64,000 nucleotides of DNA. It comes from Catenovulum sediminis. Its GTDB lineage: Bacteria; Pseudomonadota; Gammaproteobacteria; Enterobacterales; Alteromonadaceae. The stretch lies in assembly GCF_007289895.1 (NCBI RefSeq), contig NZ_CP041660.1, forward strand, positions 930,001 to 994,000. Direction: 5' to 3'. Shown here in pieces: positions 1 through 8,472 of this stretch. The position numbers were made by a program, and so were the translations under genes. Each line of letters opens with the position of its first letter. Position 1 is the stretch's first letter. The notes beneath the pieces were generated by a model. That model did no database searches. It had not been told where the DNA came from and was given only the letters and a program-made list of their open reading frames with translations.

Positions 1-847
1 TGCTGTAAGCTAGGTGTGGATCATTTGCCAATAAGGGTTGACCACTTTTAGTATGTTTACCCGATACCACCCAACTGTTGCTGCCAACAAATTGTTTTTG
101 CTGTGCCTGAAAGTTTTGCGCCAATGCCATCAAAGGCTCAAGATCGGCCATGTTTTGTACTGTGGCTAGTTGTGTTATCGCAGATGCATCAATATCAAGC
201 GGCATCAACGCTTGCGTTTTTTCTAGCCCGTATGCCTGAATAAGCGCGGCACGCTGGATATCAGTTAGCATACTATTTGATAACTGAAAAGACAGCAGCT
301 GCATCCAAGATAATGAATCCACCTCTGTCCATTTTTCGGGTTGATGCTGATATAACAAAAATTCGGGTGGCAGAACGTTCAGTTGAGCCATACCGGCATT
401 AACCCCTTTGACATAAGCCTTCAGCACTTTTTTGTCAGCGGCCGGTAATTGCTGCCACATTTTTTTCGCGTTTTCGTATAGCCCCAAAACACGCATCAAT
501 TTGTCTGATTCAAGTGTCGAGCGCCCTAAAATTTCGCTCAAGCGACCCGCAGCTGTGCGCCGGTTCATCTCCATTTGCCATAAGCGGTTTTGCGCATGGA
601 CAAATCCCATACCATAAAACACCGCTAAGTCTTCACTCGCGCTGATTGTGGGTATCGCGTTGTGGTCATAATCAATCGTCACCGGCGCATTCAGATCTGG
701 CACTTTAATTTGTTGATGATTTTGCGCCAGACTTAAATCTAATACATATAAGGTGGCAAAACATAACAAGACAATCGGTAACAAAACAAACAGGCAAACG
801 CGCGCCAATAAGGGGTGACGTTGAATGACAAGAGTAACAAAATGCAT
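1..847 (-). CDS. S45 Ntn-hydrolase acylase (penicillin acylase/PvdQ type), 3' part outside the window
   Basis: Read directly from the minus strand, about 282 codons are present, beginning at ATG 847-845, one base after the stop of the upstream gene. A hydrophobic segment at residues about 11-35 suggests export to the periplasm. The S45 signatures follow: FVHAQNRLWQMEMNRR in the alpha subunit, KGVNAG, and near residue 260 the motif VGSNSWVVSGKHT, in which the Ser after Gly would become the N-terminal nucleophile of the beta subunit after autoproteolysis. The reading frame is open at base 1, so most of the beta subunit lies outside. The family cleaves amide-linked acyl groups; PvdQ removes the fatty acid from the pyoverdine precursor. 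Position as last visible gene of an NRPS operon suggests the same kind of deacylation, which is inference. A quorum-signal acylase is the main alternative. Confidence 0.85.
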   Translation of the reverse strand, partial: MHFVTLVIQRHPLLARVCLFVLLPIVLLCFATLYVLDLSLAQNHQQIKVPDLNAPVTIDYDHNAIPTISASEDLAVFYGMGFVHAQNRLWQMEMNRRTAAGRLSEILGRSTLESDKLMRVLGLYENAKKMWQQLPAADKKVLKAYVKGVNAGMAQLNVLPPEFLLYQHQPEKWTEVDSLSWMQLLSFQLSNSMLTDIQRAALIQAYGLEKTQALMPLDIDASAITQLATVQNMADLEPLMALAQNFQAQQKQFVGSNSWVVSGKHTKSGQPLLANDPHLAYS

Positions 848-848
848 C

Positions 849-1613
849 TCAATAAACCTCAGCAGAGCTTTTATCCGCTATCAAAGTCGCGCTGCGTTGC
901 ATTTTCAAATATATCTCGCGCGCTTGCTGATATATTTTTTGATACTGAGGGGCTACTTGAACAACCGTATCATTTGCCTTTTCAAAGCCGCATGAAGCTT
1001 CTACATTGGCATACCAATAGGGCGCCCAAACGCCGTCACTTTGTCTTTTCCCTTTTGGCCAACAGAGCATTTTTTCTGAAAAAGGAATATGTAAATGGCT
1101 ACATAACGCACTCAGTGCTTTTTTAGGTTCAGATAAAACCCACTGACTATCCATTACGATGGGGGGCACCGTGTTATTGGCCAGACAATATTGATAAATA
1201 TGCCATTGCTGCACAAACCCCAACTCATCAATGCTAAATTGCGGCCTAATTTTGGCGTACGAGTTGATTATTTTGGCTGGCTCACGCAATAAAAATACAT
1301 TTTTAAGATGTTTGGTAAAAGCCAAATCGACTTCAGGCAAAACATGATGTGTCATATGTTTTTGATAAAAAACCGTGCAGTTTGTATCAAGCGCTCCCTG
1401 CGTTAACTGTTCGGCAACTAGCTGCCAACGAGTAGACATGCTGGCCAATATTTCTGCTCTCGCTGGGTGCTGTAAACCGGTTTGTTGTAAATAATAAGCA
1501 TATAAAGGCTCATCCACTACACAGGTATCCGCCCGGTTTTCAAATGCCCGCATCATCGCCGTTGAAATATTACGTGGCCCAGACCACATCGCAATTCGAC
1601 ATTCATTTCTCAT
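849..1613 (-). CDS. sulfotransferase-family protein in the NRPS operon
   Basis: This 254-residue protein has a P-loop-like phosphosulfate-binding start, AMWSGPRNISTAMMRAFENR, and a later segment FLLREPAKIINSYA that resembles the 3'-phosphate-binding R...S region of sulfotransferases. Such sulfotransferase-like proteins use PAPS as donor when active, but the bacterial group with this WSGPRNIST start is poorly characterised, so the acceptor is unknown. The start codon overlaps the stop of the thioesterase gene by one base (TGATG), so it is translationally coupled into the NRPS operon. It may tailor the peptide, for example by O-sulfation, but that is inference. No signal peptide is seen, so it should be cytoplasmic. 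Confidence 0.7.
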   Translation of the reverse strand: MRNECRIAMWSGPRNISTAMMRAFENRADTCVVDEPLYAYYLQQTGLQHPARAEILASMSTRWQLVAEQLTQGALDTNCTVFYQKHMTHHVLPEVDLAFTKHLKNVFLLREPAKIINSYAKIRPQFSIDELGFVQQWHIYQYCLANNTVPPIVMDSQWVLSEPKKALSALCSHLHIPFSEKMLCWPKGKRQSDGVWAPYWYANVEASCGFEKANDTVVQVAPQYQKIYQQAREIYLKMQRSATLIADKSSAEVY

Positions 1614-2371
1614 CAGGCAGATACCTTTTCAAGCTGCGCTTGCAGCTCTGTATTGATTACACGCAATAATGCCTCTGTTGCAGTTTCTAAAAACAAATGT
1701 CCGCCTGGTATCTCACTAAACTGGCAATTTGCCGCAATCACTTCAGACCATTTAGACAACATCTTTTTCGGCACCCGTGTATCTTGCGTGCCGCACAAAA
1801 CATGGGTCGGACAATGGATTTTTGTCGGGTTTGGCTGATAAAAGTTTTCTGCTAGTTCAAAGTCAGCTTTTAACATAGGTAACAACAAAGCCATGAGCTC
1901 CTTGTTTTGCAAAATCTCGTCGGGCGTGCCATTTAGCGTTTTCAGTTTTTCAACAAATTCAGCTTGTGGTAAGTGATAGGTTTTATCCTGATAAGCAACT
2001 TGCGGCGGTCGGGTTGCAGATAAAATCAACTGCTGTGGCATGGGTAAATGCGCCTGCTCAATACGTTTTACCAGCTCATACGCCAACATGCCCCCCATAC
2101 TATGACCAAAGATAAAGTAAGGTTTGCTAAAGTGCGGGCGAATAGCCGCAAATAATTGTTCTGACAATAGCTCAATATCATTAATCGCCGGCTCGGAAAA
2201 ACGTGCGCCCCGCCCCGGTAACTGTACCAATGCAAGATCAATATTATCTTTTAATAACGCCCGCCAAGGGTGAAAAATAGCCGAACTGCCACCGGCATAG
2301 GGTAAGCAAAACAAGGTTGCTTGAGCATTTGGGGTTTGGCTGGCCAGCGTTAACCACGGGTTATTCATCAC
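1613..2371 (-). CDS. type II thioesterase of the NRPS operon
   Basis: A 252-residue alpha/beta hydrolase of the GrsT/SrfAD family. Visible signatures are FCLPYAGGSSAIFHPW near the N-terminus, the nucleophile elbow FGHSMGGMLAYEL at about residues 88-100 with catalytic Ser, a DTRVP segment carrying the likely catalytic Asp, and GGHLFLE with the catalytic His near the C-terminus. The family hydrolyses misprimed or stalled acyl groups from carrier-protein phosphopantetheine arms. The ATG overlaps the upstream NRPS stop by four bases, indicating translational coupling. Because no thioesterase domain sits at the end of either NRPS, this protein might also help release the product, but editing is the standard role. 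Length is normal for the family. Confidence 0.93.
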   Translation of the reverse strand: MMNNPWLTLASQTPNAQATLFCLPYAGGSSAIFHPWRALLKDNIDLALVQLPGRGARFSEPAINDIELLSEQLFAAIRPHFSKPYFIFGHSMGGMLAYELVKRIEQAHLPMPQQLILSATRPPQVAYQDKTYHLPQAEFVEKLKTLNGTPDEILQNKELMALLLPMLKADFELAENFYQPNPTKIHCPTHVLCGTQDTRVPKKMLSKWSEVIAANCQFSEIPGGHLFLETATEALLRVINTELQAQLEKVSA

Positions 2372-5300
2372 ACACTCCTTAGTTGCATAACACTGTCGTC
2401 TTGTAAAAGCGTTTGCAGACTGACCCGCATCTGCTGTAAAACGCGTTCGACATCTGCGTTATACAAACGACATAAATCCGGATGCAGTCTGGCGATAACG
2501 CCCTGCTCACAAAGTTCAATATGGACAAAAAATGCATGGCCCCGCACCCCTGCCAAACTGCGGCTTTCTTTATCACCACCATACTCAGTCGCCCACCAAA
2601 AGGGTTGCTCCTCGGCACTTTGTGTATCCTGTGATTCGCTTCCCCAGTTAATAAACAAGTTAATGCCCAACCAAGGCAAATATTTTTGGTAATCTCTGTC
2701 TAATGATGCAGATTGCGGCTCATCACCATATATCAGACTCATCAAACTGGCTTGTCTAACGCCCTGCTGTGTACTGCGTTGCCGGTTTATTTCAATCAGT
2801 TGTTGCGCTTTCGATAATGTCGCCAAGCATGACATATCTATCATATACACATCGTTACTGGTTAAATTACCAATTAGATTTTCTGCAGGTGCATGTAGCT
2901 CAGTGCTTTTCCGGTTGTCGTTTACGGTTTCAATTAATACTTTTTGACGTGTAAGAAAAGGTTCGATGGCCTGCAACTCTGCATATAACAAAGCATCGTA
3001 TAATAGCGCTTTGCCCGCTGGTGATGACAAGCTGGCTAATTGCGCAGCTTCTTGTTTTTCCAATAACTTAAATTCCAGCTGTTCAACAGCATGGTCAACA
3101 ACCTGATACACTTGTGGCGATTTCATCGGGGTAATTTCAGATAATTCAGACCATTCAAAGTTTTGCCAGTATTGCAATTCATTAGCTGAAAATTGCTTAA
3201 AATGATGGTAATAATGATTTAACCAAGCAATATAATCAGACCCAGTTGCGGTACGTGTTTTGCCCAGCGATAAATTGCGGTATTGACTGACTAATTGCTC
3301 ACGAATCAAAGCTCTTGAGTCTCCATCGACTATCATATGGTGAAATATCAACAGCAAGCGATTACCTAATTCCTCCGGTAAGCTAAAGTTTACAAATTTA
3401 AATAATGGTGCGTTTTTGTCTAACCTAAACTGTCTTTGATAGTCATTCGCTAATAACTCTAACTGCTCAATGGCTTCCTCTGCTGCTAAATGACTGAGCT
3501 CAACCTGTTCAATTCGATACTCAATACCAGTGGGCGCGAGGTATTGCTCTACCTTATCATTTTGATAATCTAATCTGAGCCGCAAAGCTGAATTTAAATC
3601 GATAATACGGTTTAGGCTGGCTTCCAGCAGAGGTAGATTAACCGTGTTTTTATGGTAGCCATAAAAGTCATAGGCGTTAAAATGGGCTAACCATTTTTGA
3701 TTTTCAATAAGGTAGCGAACCACAGGATAAACCGCGACCGGCTGCAACTCTGGTTGTCTGAGCTGGCGTATTTCAGTGCAATGCTGAATGACCTCAAGCA
3801 AAGCATCATATACCGCTTGTTTTAGGTTTTCTGCCTGACTTTGGCTAATCACTGCCAAATCATGATCCATATTGACCGACATTTTGCCACCGTGCACCAC
3901 GGCTGTAAAACTTAACGAAAATTTTTCTTGATAATCGGCTGCAATAAAATCGCCTGTCGGCTCACTGGCAAAACCTATCTCTTGCGCGGCAGACAATGTT
4001 TGATCAAACTGCCCCAGATAATTTAATACCACATCTGGCAAACAGGATTCGATTCGCGCTTGTGTATTGGTCATCTGACTTAACAGCCCATAACCTTGCC
4101 CATTATTTGGAATTTTACGATATGCTTCTTTAATGCTTTTAATAATTTCAGCAGTGCTCGACTGGTCACTGCGAAAGGTAAAAGGATAATGTGTGGTAAA
4201 CCATCCAACCGTCTGGCTGCTATCCAGTTGAGTATAACAATCATCGCGCCCATGACTTTCAAGCGCTAATGACAAGCAACCGTCACCCGACCAGTTTTTA
4301 AAAGCAATAAACCAAGCCGCTAACAACAGCTCGTTAATCTGCGTTTGATAAGCTTGTGCGCATTGACCAATGAGCTGTTCTGTTGCCGCTTGCGGTAGTG
4401 CAAATTGCACAGTCGCCCATTTTTTATCGGCGAGTGTGGCGGCATCTTGATTAAGCCGTTTTACGGCTTGATTTTGCTCTGTCCAATAAGGCTTTTCGGC
4501 CAGCAATGCCTTACTATTACTGGCATCTAGCATAGCTTGGCTCCATTGTTGCAGTGAGCAGGTTTTGTCGCCTAGGTTAATGCGTTCGGCGCTTTGGTGC
4601 TGAGCCCAAAGCTGCGCTAAATCATCAAGCAATACGCGCCAAGAGACACCATCTACCGCAATATGATGAATAATCCATAATAAACGTTGCGCTTTACCGG
4701 CCTGAAATAAAACCAACTTCATAATAGGCCCGTGGGTAATATCTAAACTGGCTTGTGCCTGATTGGCGCGCGTTTCAATAAATTGGGTATCCGCCAGTTG
4801 TTTAACCTGAACGACTTCAATACAGGATAATAATTCATCGGCATCTAAAGGCTTAAAGTAGAGTGATTTTTGGCCATCTACACGCAGCCTTAAAGCATCA
4901 TGTTTTTGCACGATAATTTGTAGAAATTTAAATAAAAGTGCACGGTCTAACTGCGCGGGTACGGCCAACATCGCAGCCTGATTGTAATGATCTAATTTTT
5001 GTTGTTGTGACAAAAACCTGCAGTATATTGGTAATTGCACCAGTTGCCCTTTCACTTCACCCTGATCGGCACGGTTTTGTATACTGCTTGTCACTTTTCC
5101 GGCCAAAGATTCAATGGTTGGATTTTTAAATAACTCGCGAACACTAAAATGAATATCCGCTTTAGCGCCTTTAGAAACCACTTGAATAGATAAAATAGAA
5201 TCGCCGCCGAGTTCAAAAAAGTTGCTGTCGCGAGCAATTGAATGCGCCGGCATATTAAGCACTTCAGACCAAATTTGACGCAGTTTAAACTCAATTTGAT

Positions 5301-8300
5301 TAATCGGTTTTTCTGTCGTTTGTACCGGGTTTACCGGCGCTTGGGGTAATGCATTGCGATCAATTTTACCACTGGTTGTTTGCGGCCAACTGTCGATCGG
5401 TATAATCACCGCCGGACACATATAATCCGGTAACCTCTGGCGTAATTCGCTTTTTAATTCAGCGACGATATCTGAGTGTTGCCCTTTCATTTCAGCTTGG
5501 GCTTTAATATAAGCAATTAATCTGGCAGGCGCTTGACTTAAAACCACAATCGCTTCTTCTACCGATGCATGTGCGGTTAAATGCTTTTCAATTTCACCTA
5601 ATTCAATGCGATAACCTCTAAGCTTCACTTGATTATCGCGACGCCCGATAAAATCCAAGGTCCCATCTTCAAGCCAACGGACTAAATCACCCGTTTTATA
5701 AATCCGACCAGTCGCAAACGGGTTGCGCAAAAATTTGTCAGCGCTCAGTTGAGGTTGATTTAAATACCCGTCCGCCAGTCCTTCACCACCAATATAGAGT
5801 TCACCCACAACACCCGAAGGGACGGGTTGTTGATTTTTATCCAGCACATAAACCAAGGTATTACTGGTCGGTTTGCCAATCGGAATCCGTTTATCGTCCC
5901 GCATCTGTATACAGGGCCAGTGAGTTGCAGCCGGCGCTTCAGTAGGCCCATAGCGATTAACCAAAACGGTTTGTTGTCCGACAAGCTGATAAAAAGCTTC
6001 GACTAAACTTTGTGGTAAAGCTTCTCCTGCACAAAAAACATATCTTAGTGCATTGTTTTTGGGCCACGCATCGGCGCTTAACATACTTTGTAACATGGTC
6101 GGCACAAAATGAATAATGCTGACTTGATGCTCAGCGATCATGCTTTGTAAATAATGCGGATCGGCATGCCCTCCGGGCGCCGCCAAAACGAGTTTAGCGC
6201 CGCTCATCAAAGTCCATAATAACTCCCAGGCGGAAACATCAAAACTATAGGGTGTCTTTTGCAACATCACATCAGCAGCACTGAGCGCATACGTTTTCTG
6301 CATCCAAAAAATCCGGCTGGCGATCGCGCGGTGAGAACAAATAACACCTTTAGGCTGACCGGTTGAACCAGATGTATAAATCACGTAGGCCTTTGATTCT
6401 GGCGCAGGACAAATGACTTGCTCTGTTAAATTGTCAGTCGGATATTGGATAAATTGCGGGTCTTCATCCAGCAAAACAGTTTTTCCTGTAAGCTGCGAAA
6501 AATCAGCCAAAGCCTGACAAATCGCTGATTGAGTGAGGACCAGTTTAGGTTTGGCATCTGCCAGAATGTACTTTAAGCGCGCTGGCGGATAAGTCGGATC
6601 TAAGGGTACATACGCTGCGCCCGCTTTTAATATTGCATATAAAGCGATAATTAAATCGCTGCCGCGCTCTGCATGCAATCCAATTAAATCGCCATATTCA
6701 ACGCCTTGTTCACGTAAATACCAAGCAAGCTGATTGGCTTTTTGATTCAATTGTAAATAACTGTACTGCATATTGTCGTCAAGCAATGCAATGTTATGTG
6801 CGTGCTTGTTAACTTGCGCTTCAAATACCTGATGCAAACATAAAGTGTCAGGCCACGACACTTGAGTATGGTTGTATTGACGCAGTATTTTTTCACTTTC
6901 AAGCGGCGTTAGGGTTTGCAACTGACTGATGGGTAAGTCAGGTTGATTCAACAACTGCCGCATTAAATGATTAAAATGGTTCGCCATTTTTTGCATGCTA
7001 TTTTCAGTAAACAAATCACTGGCGTACTTCCAACATAATTGATAGCCGGCCTGCCCGTTAACCACCTCCAAGACTAAATCAAACTTAGCGTTTGTATGCG
7101 CTATGCTATCAGCTTGTGCATTGAGTACCGTTTGGTCAAATTCACTTTGTTCTGAATTTTGCATCACCAGCATAATCTGGAATAAAACCGAATGACTTAA
7201 ATTGCGCTCTGGTTTTAACGCTTCGACAAGCTTGTCAAATGGCATCATTTGGTTGTCATAAGCGGCAAGTAAATACGCTTTATTGCTGACTAAGAGTTCG
7301 TTAAAACTTGGATCCGATGACAAATCTGAGCGCAATACTAGGGTATTGGCAAAATAGCCAACAACATTTGATAAAGCCGGATCACGCCGGTTAGCAATCG
7401 GCGCACCGATCACAATATCATCTGCCGCCGAATATTTGTGCAATAGACAGGCAAATACAGTATGAAAAATCATAAAAGCCGACACATTGTGCAGCTGTGC
7501 ATACTGGGTTAACTGCTTTGATAAAATGGCGTCAACGGTACTGGTTATACTCGCCCCTTTAAAACTTTGCGTTGCCGGTCGATTAAAATCTAAGGGTAAA
7601 CTATGCACTGTCGGCAAATTCTGTAATTTGTTTTTCCAAAACGTTAGTTGAGGCGTTAAATGCTGTCCGTCAAATAAGGCTTTTTCCCACGCTGCATAAT
7701 CAGAGTATTGCAGTGCTGTAGCGTCATTTACCGCACTTTCGTCTGCCTGTAACTCAGGCTGTGCGTATAACTGCATAAACTCATTAATTAAAATATTGAT
7801 CGACCAAGCATCACCGGCAATATGGTGCAAACACATCAGTAAAACATATTCATTTTCACTGCATTTAACTAACCGGACCTGCAGCATATAATCCGTTGCC
7901 AGCGCAAATTTATAGTTGACCAGTTGCTGCACAGACTGCTCAACCTGCTCTGCTTGTTTGTCACCCGCATTTGATAAATCAAGGCATTCAATTTGAAAAT
8001 CATCAACTTCTTTTACAACTGCCACCGGCTCATCATTTTCGACTTGATAACAGGTTCGAAGCACGGTGTGCCTGTGTAATAACCTTTTAAATACCCAATT
8101 CAATTTATCGATATCAATTGCTTGCTTGATGCGCATCACAAATGGAATGTTATAAGCCGATGCATGGGATTCTAACTGTTCGATAAACCAAAGCCGCCTT
8201 TGATTAAAAGACAGTACAATTTTATCGTTATGCGCTGTCCCCGATTTATTTTGTTTTTTTAATTCGGGTATCGCGGGCTGCGTTTGCCGGGCTTGATTGT

Positions 8301-8472
8301 GTGCAAGCCAATTAATCAGTTCACTTTTGTGCGTTTTTAGCAGCGCCATTAACTCAGCGCTTATACCGGCCTGACCAGCGGTAATCCCCAATTGTTCGTT
8401 GTTGTACTGAAGTGCAACATTTTCACTGGCACATTGTTGAATGACACGCTTTAAGTTGTGACTTAAATCCAT
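2368..8472 (-). CDS. NRPS, docking-C-A-T-E-C, one complete module plus a terminal condensation domain
   Basis: 2034 residues. Residues 1-60 look like a TubC-type N-terminal docking domain. A C domain follows (about 85-520, active motif HHIAGD near 216), then an A domain (545-1045; YTSGSTGQPKG, YGPTEA, GKIDR) and a T domain with FFELGGDSI (Ser near 1092). The GGDS form is typical before epimerisation domains. The E domain (1145-1570) has HHIAVDG, ESHGRD, TVGWFTTHYPF and VVLNYLGQFD. A last C-like domain (1580-2034) keeps HHMIVDG at 1711-1717. Pocket residues read by comparison with GrsA are D-V-W-H-F-A-R-A-A-K: the first five match serine domains, the rest do not, so substrate is uncertain. It should incorporate a residue and epimerise it. 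The start overlaps the previous NRPS by 10 bases. There is no TE domain; release or transfer through the terminal C domain is inference. Confidence 0.95.
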   Translation of the reverse strand: MDLSHNLKRVIQQCASENVALQYNNEQLGITAGQAGISAELMALLKTHKSELINWLAHNQARQTQPAIPELKKQNKSGTAHNDKIVLSFNQRRLWFIEQLESHASAYNIPFVMRIKQAIDIDKLNWVFKRLLHRHTVLRTCYQVENDEPVAVVKEVDDFQIECLDLSNAGDKQAEQVEQSVQQLVNYKFALATDYMLQVRLVKCSENEYVLLMCLHHIAGDAWSINILINEFMQLYAQPELQADESAVNDATALQYSDYAAWEKALFDGQHLTPQLTFWKNKLQNLPTVHSLPLDFNRPATQSFKGASITSTVDAILSKQLTQYAQLHNVSAFMIFHTVFACLLHKYSAADDIVIGAPIANRRDPALSNVVGYFANTLVLRSDLSSDPSFNELLVSNKAYLLAAYDNQMMPFDKLVEALKPERNLSHSVLFQIMLVMQNSEQSEFDQTVLNAQADSIAHTNAKFDLVLEVVNGQAGYQLCWKYASDLFTENSMQKMANHFNHLMRQLLNQPDLPISQLQTLTPLESEKILRQYNHTQVSWPDTLCLHQVFEAQVNKHAHNIALLDDNMQYSYLQLNQKANQLAWYLREQGVEYGDLIGLHAERGSDLIIALYAILKAGAAYVPLDPTYPPARLKYILADAKPKLVLTQSAICQALADFSQLTGKTVLLDEDPQFIQYPTDNLTEQVICPAPESKAYVIYTSGSTGQPKGVICSHRAIASRIFWMQKTYALSAADVMLQKTPYSFDVSAWELLWTLMSGAKLVLAAPGGHADPHYLQSMIAEHQVSIIHFVPTMLQSMLSADAWPKNNALRYVFCAGEALPQSLVEAFYQLVGQQTVLVNRYGPTEAPAATHWPCIQMRDDKRIPIGKPTSNTLVYVLDKNQQPVPSGVVGELYIGGEGLADGYLNQPQLSADKFLRNPFATGRIYKTGDLVRWLEDGTLDFIGRRDNQVKLRGYRIELGEIEKHLTAHASVEEAIVVLSQAPARLIAYIKAQAEMKGQHSDIVAELKSELRQRLPDYMCPAVIIPIDSWPQTTSGKIDRNALPQAPVNPVQTTEKPINQIEFKLRQIWSEVLNMPAHSIARDSNFFELGGDSILSIQVVSKGAKADIHFSVRELFKNPTIESLAGKVTSSIQNRADQGEVKGQLVQLPIYCRFLSQQQKLDHYNQAAMLAVPAQLDRALLFKFLQIIVQKHDALRLRVDGQKSLYFKPLDADELLSCIEVVQVKQLADTQFIETRANQAQASLDITHGPIMKLVLFQAGKAQRLLWIIHHIAVDGVSWRVLLDDLAQLWAQHQSAERINLGDKTCSLQQWSQAMLDASNSKALLAEKPYWTEQNQAVKRLNQDAATLADKKWATVQFALPQAATEQLIGQCAQAYQTQINELLLAAWFIAFKNWSGDGCLSLALESHGRDDCYTQLDSSQTVGWFTTHYPFTFRSDQSSTAEIIKSIKEAYRKIPNNGQGYGLLSQMTNTQARIESCLPDVVLNYLGQFDQTLSAAQEIGFASEPTGDFIAADYQEKFSLSFTAVVHGGKMSVNMDHDLAVISQSQAENLKQAVYDALLEVIQHCTEIRQLRQPELQPVAVYPVVRYLIENQKWLAHFNAYDFYGYHKNTVNLPLLEASLNRIIDLNSALRLRLDYQNDKVEQYLAPTGIEYRIEQVELSHLAAEEAIEQLELLANDYQRQFRLDKNAPLFKFVNFSLPEELGNRLLLIFHHMIVDGDSRALIREQLVSQYRNLSLGKTRTATGSDYIAWLNHYYHHFKQFSANELQYWQNFEWSELSEITPMKSPQVYQVVDHAVEQLEFKLLEKQEAAQLASLSSPAGKALLYDALLYAELQAIEPFLTRQKVLIETVNDNRKSTELHAPAENLIGNLTSNDVYMIDMSCLATLSKAQQLIEINRQRSTQQGVRQASLMSLIYGDEPQSASLDRDYQKYLPWLGINLFINWGSESQDTQSAEEQPFWWATEYGGDKESRSLAGVRGHAFFVHIELCEQGVIARLHPDLCRLYNADVERVLQQMRVSLQTLLQDDSVMQLRSV

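Noticed and set aside
815-1126. 103-codon frame on the plus strand
   Set aside because: It lies over the sulfotransferase gene and the acylase start on the other strand and has no recognisable protein features.
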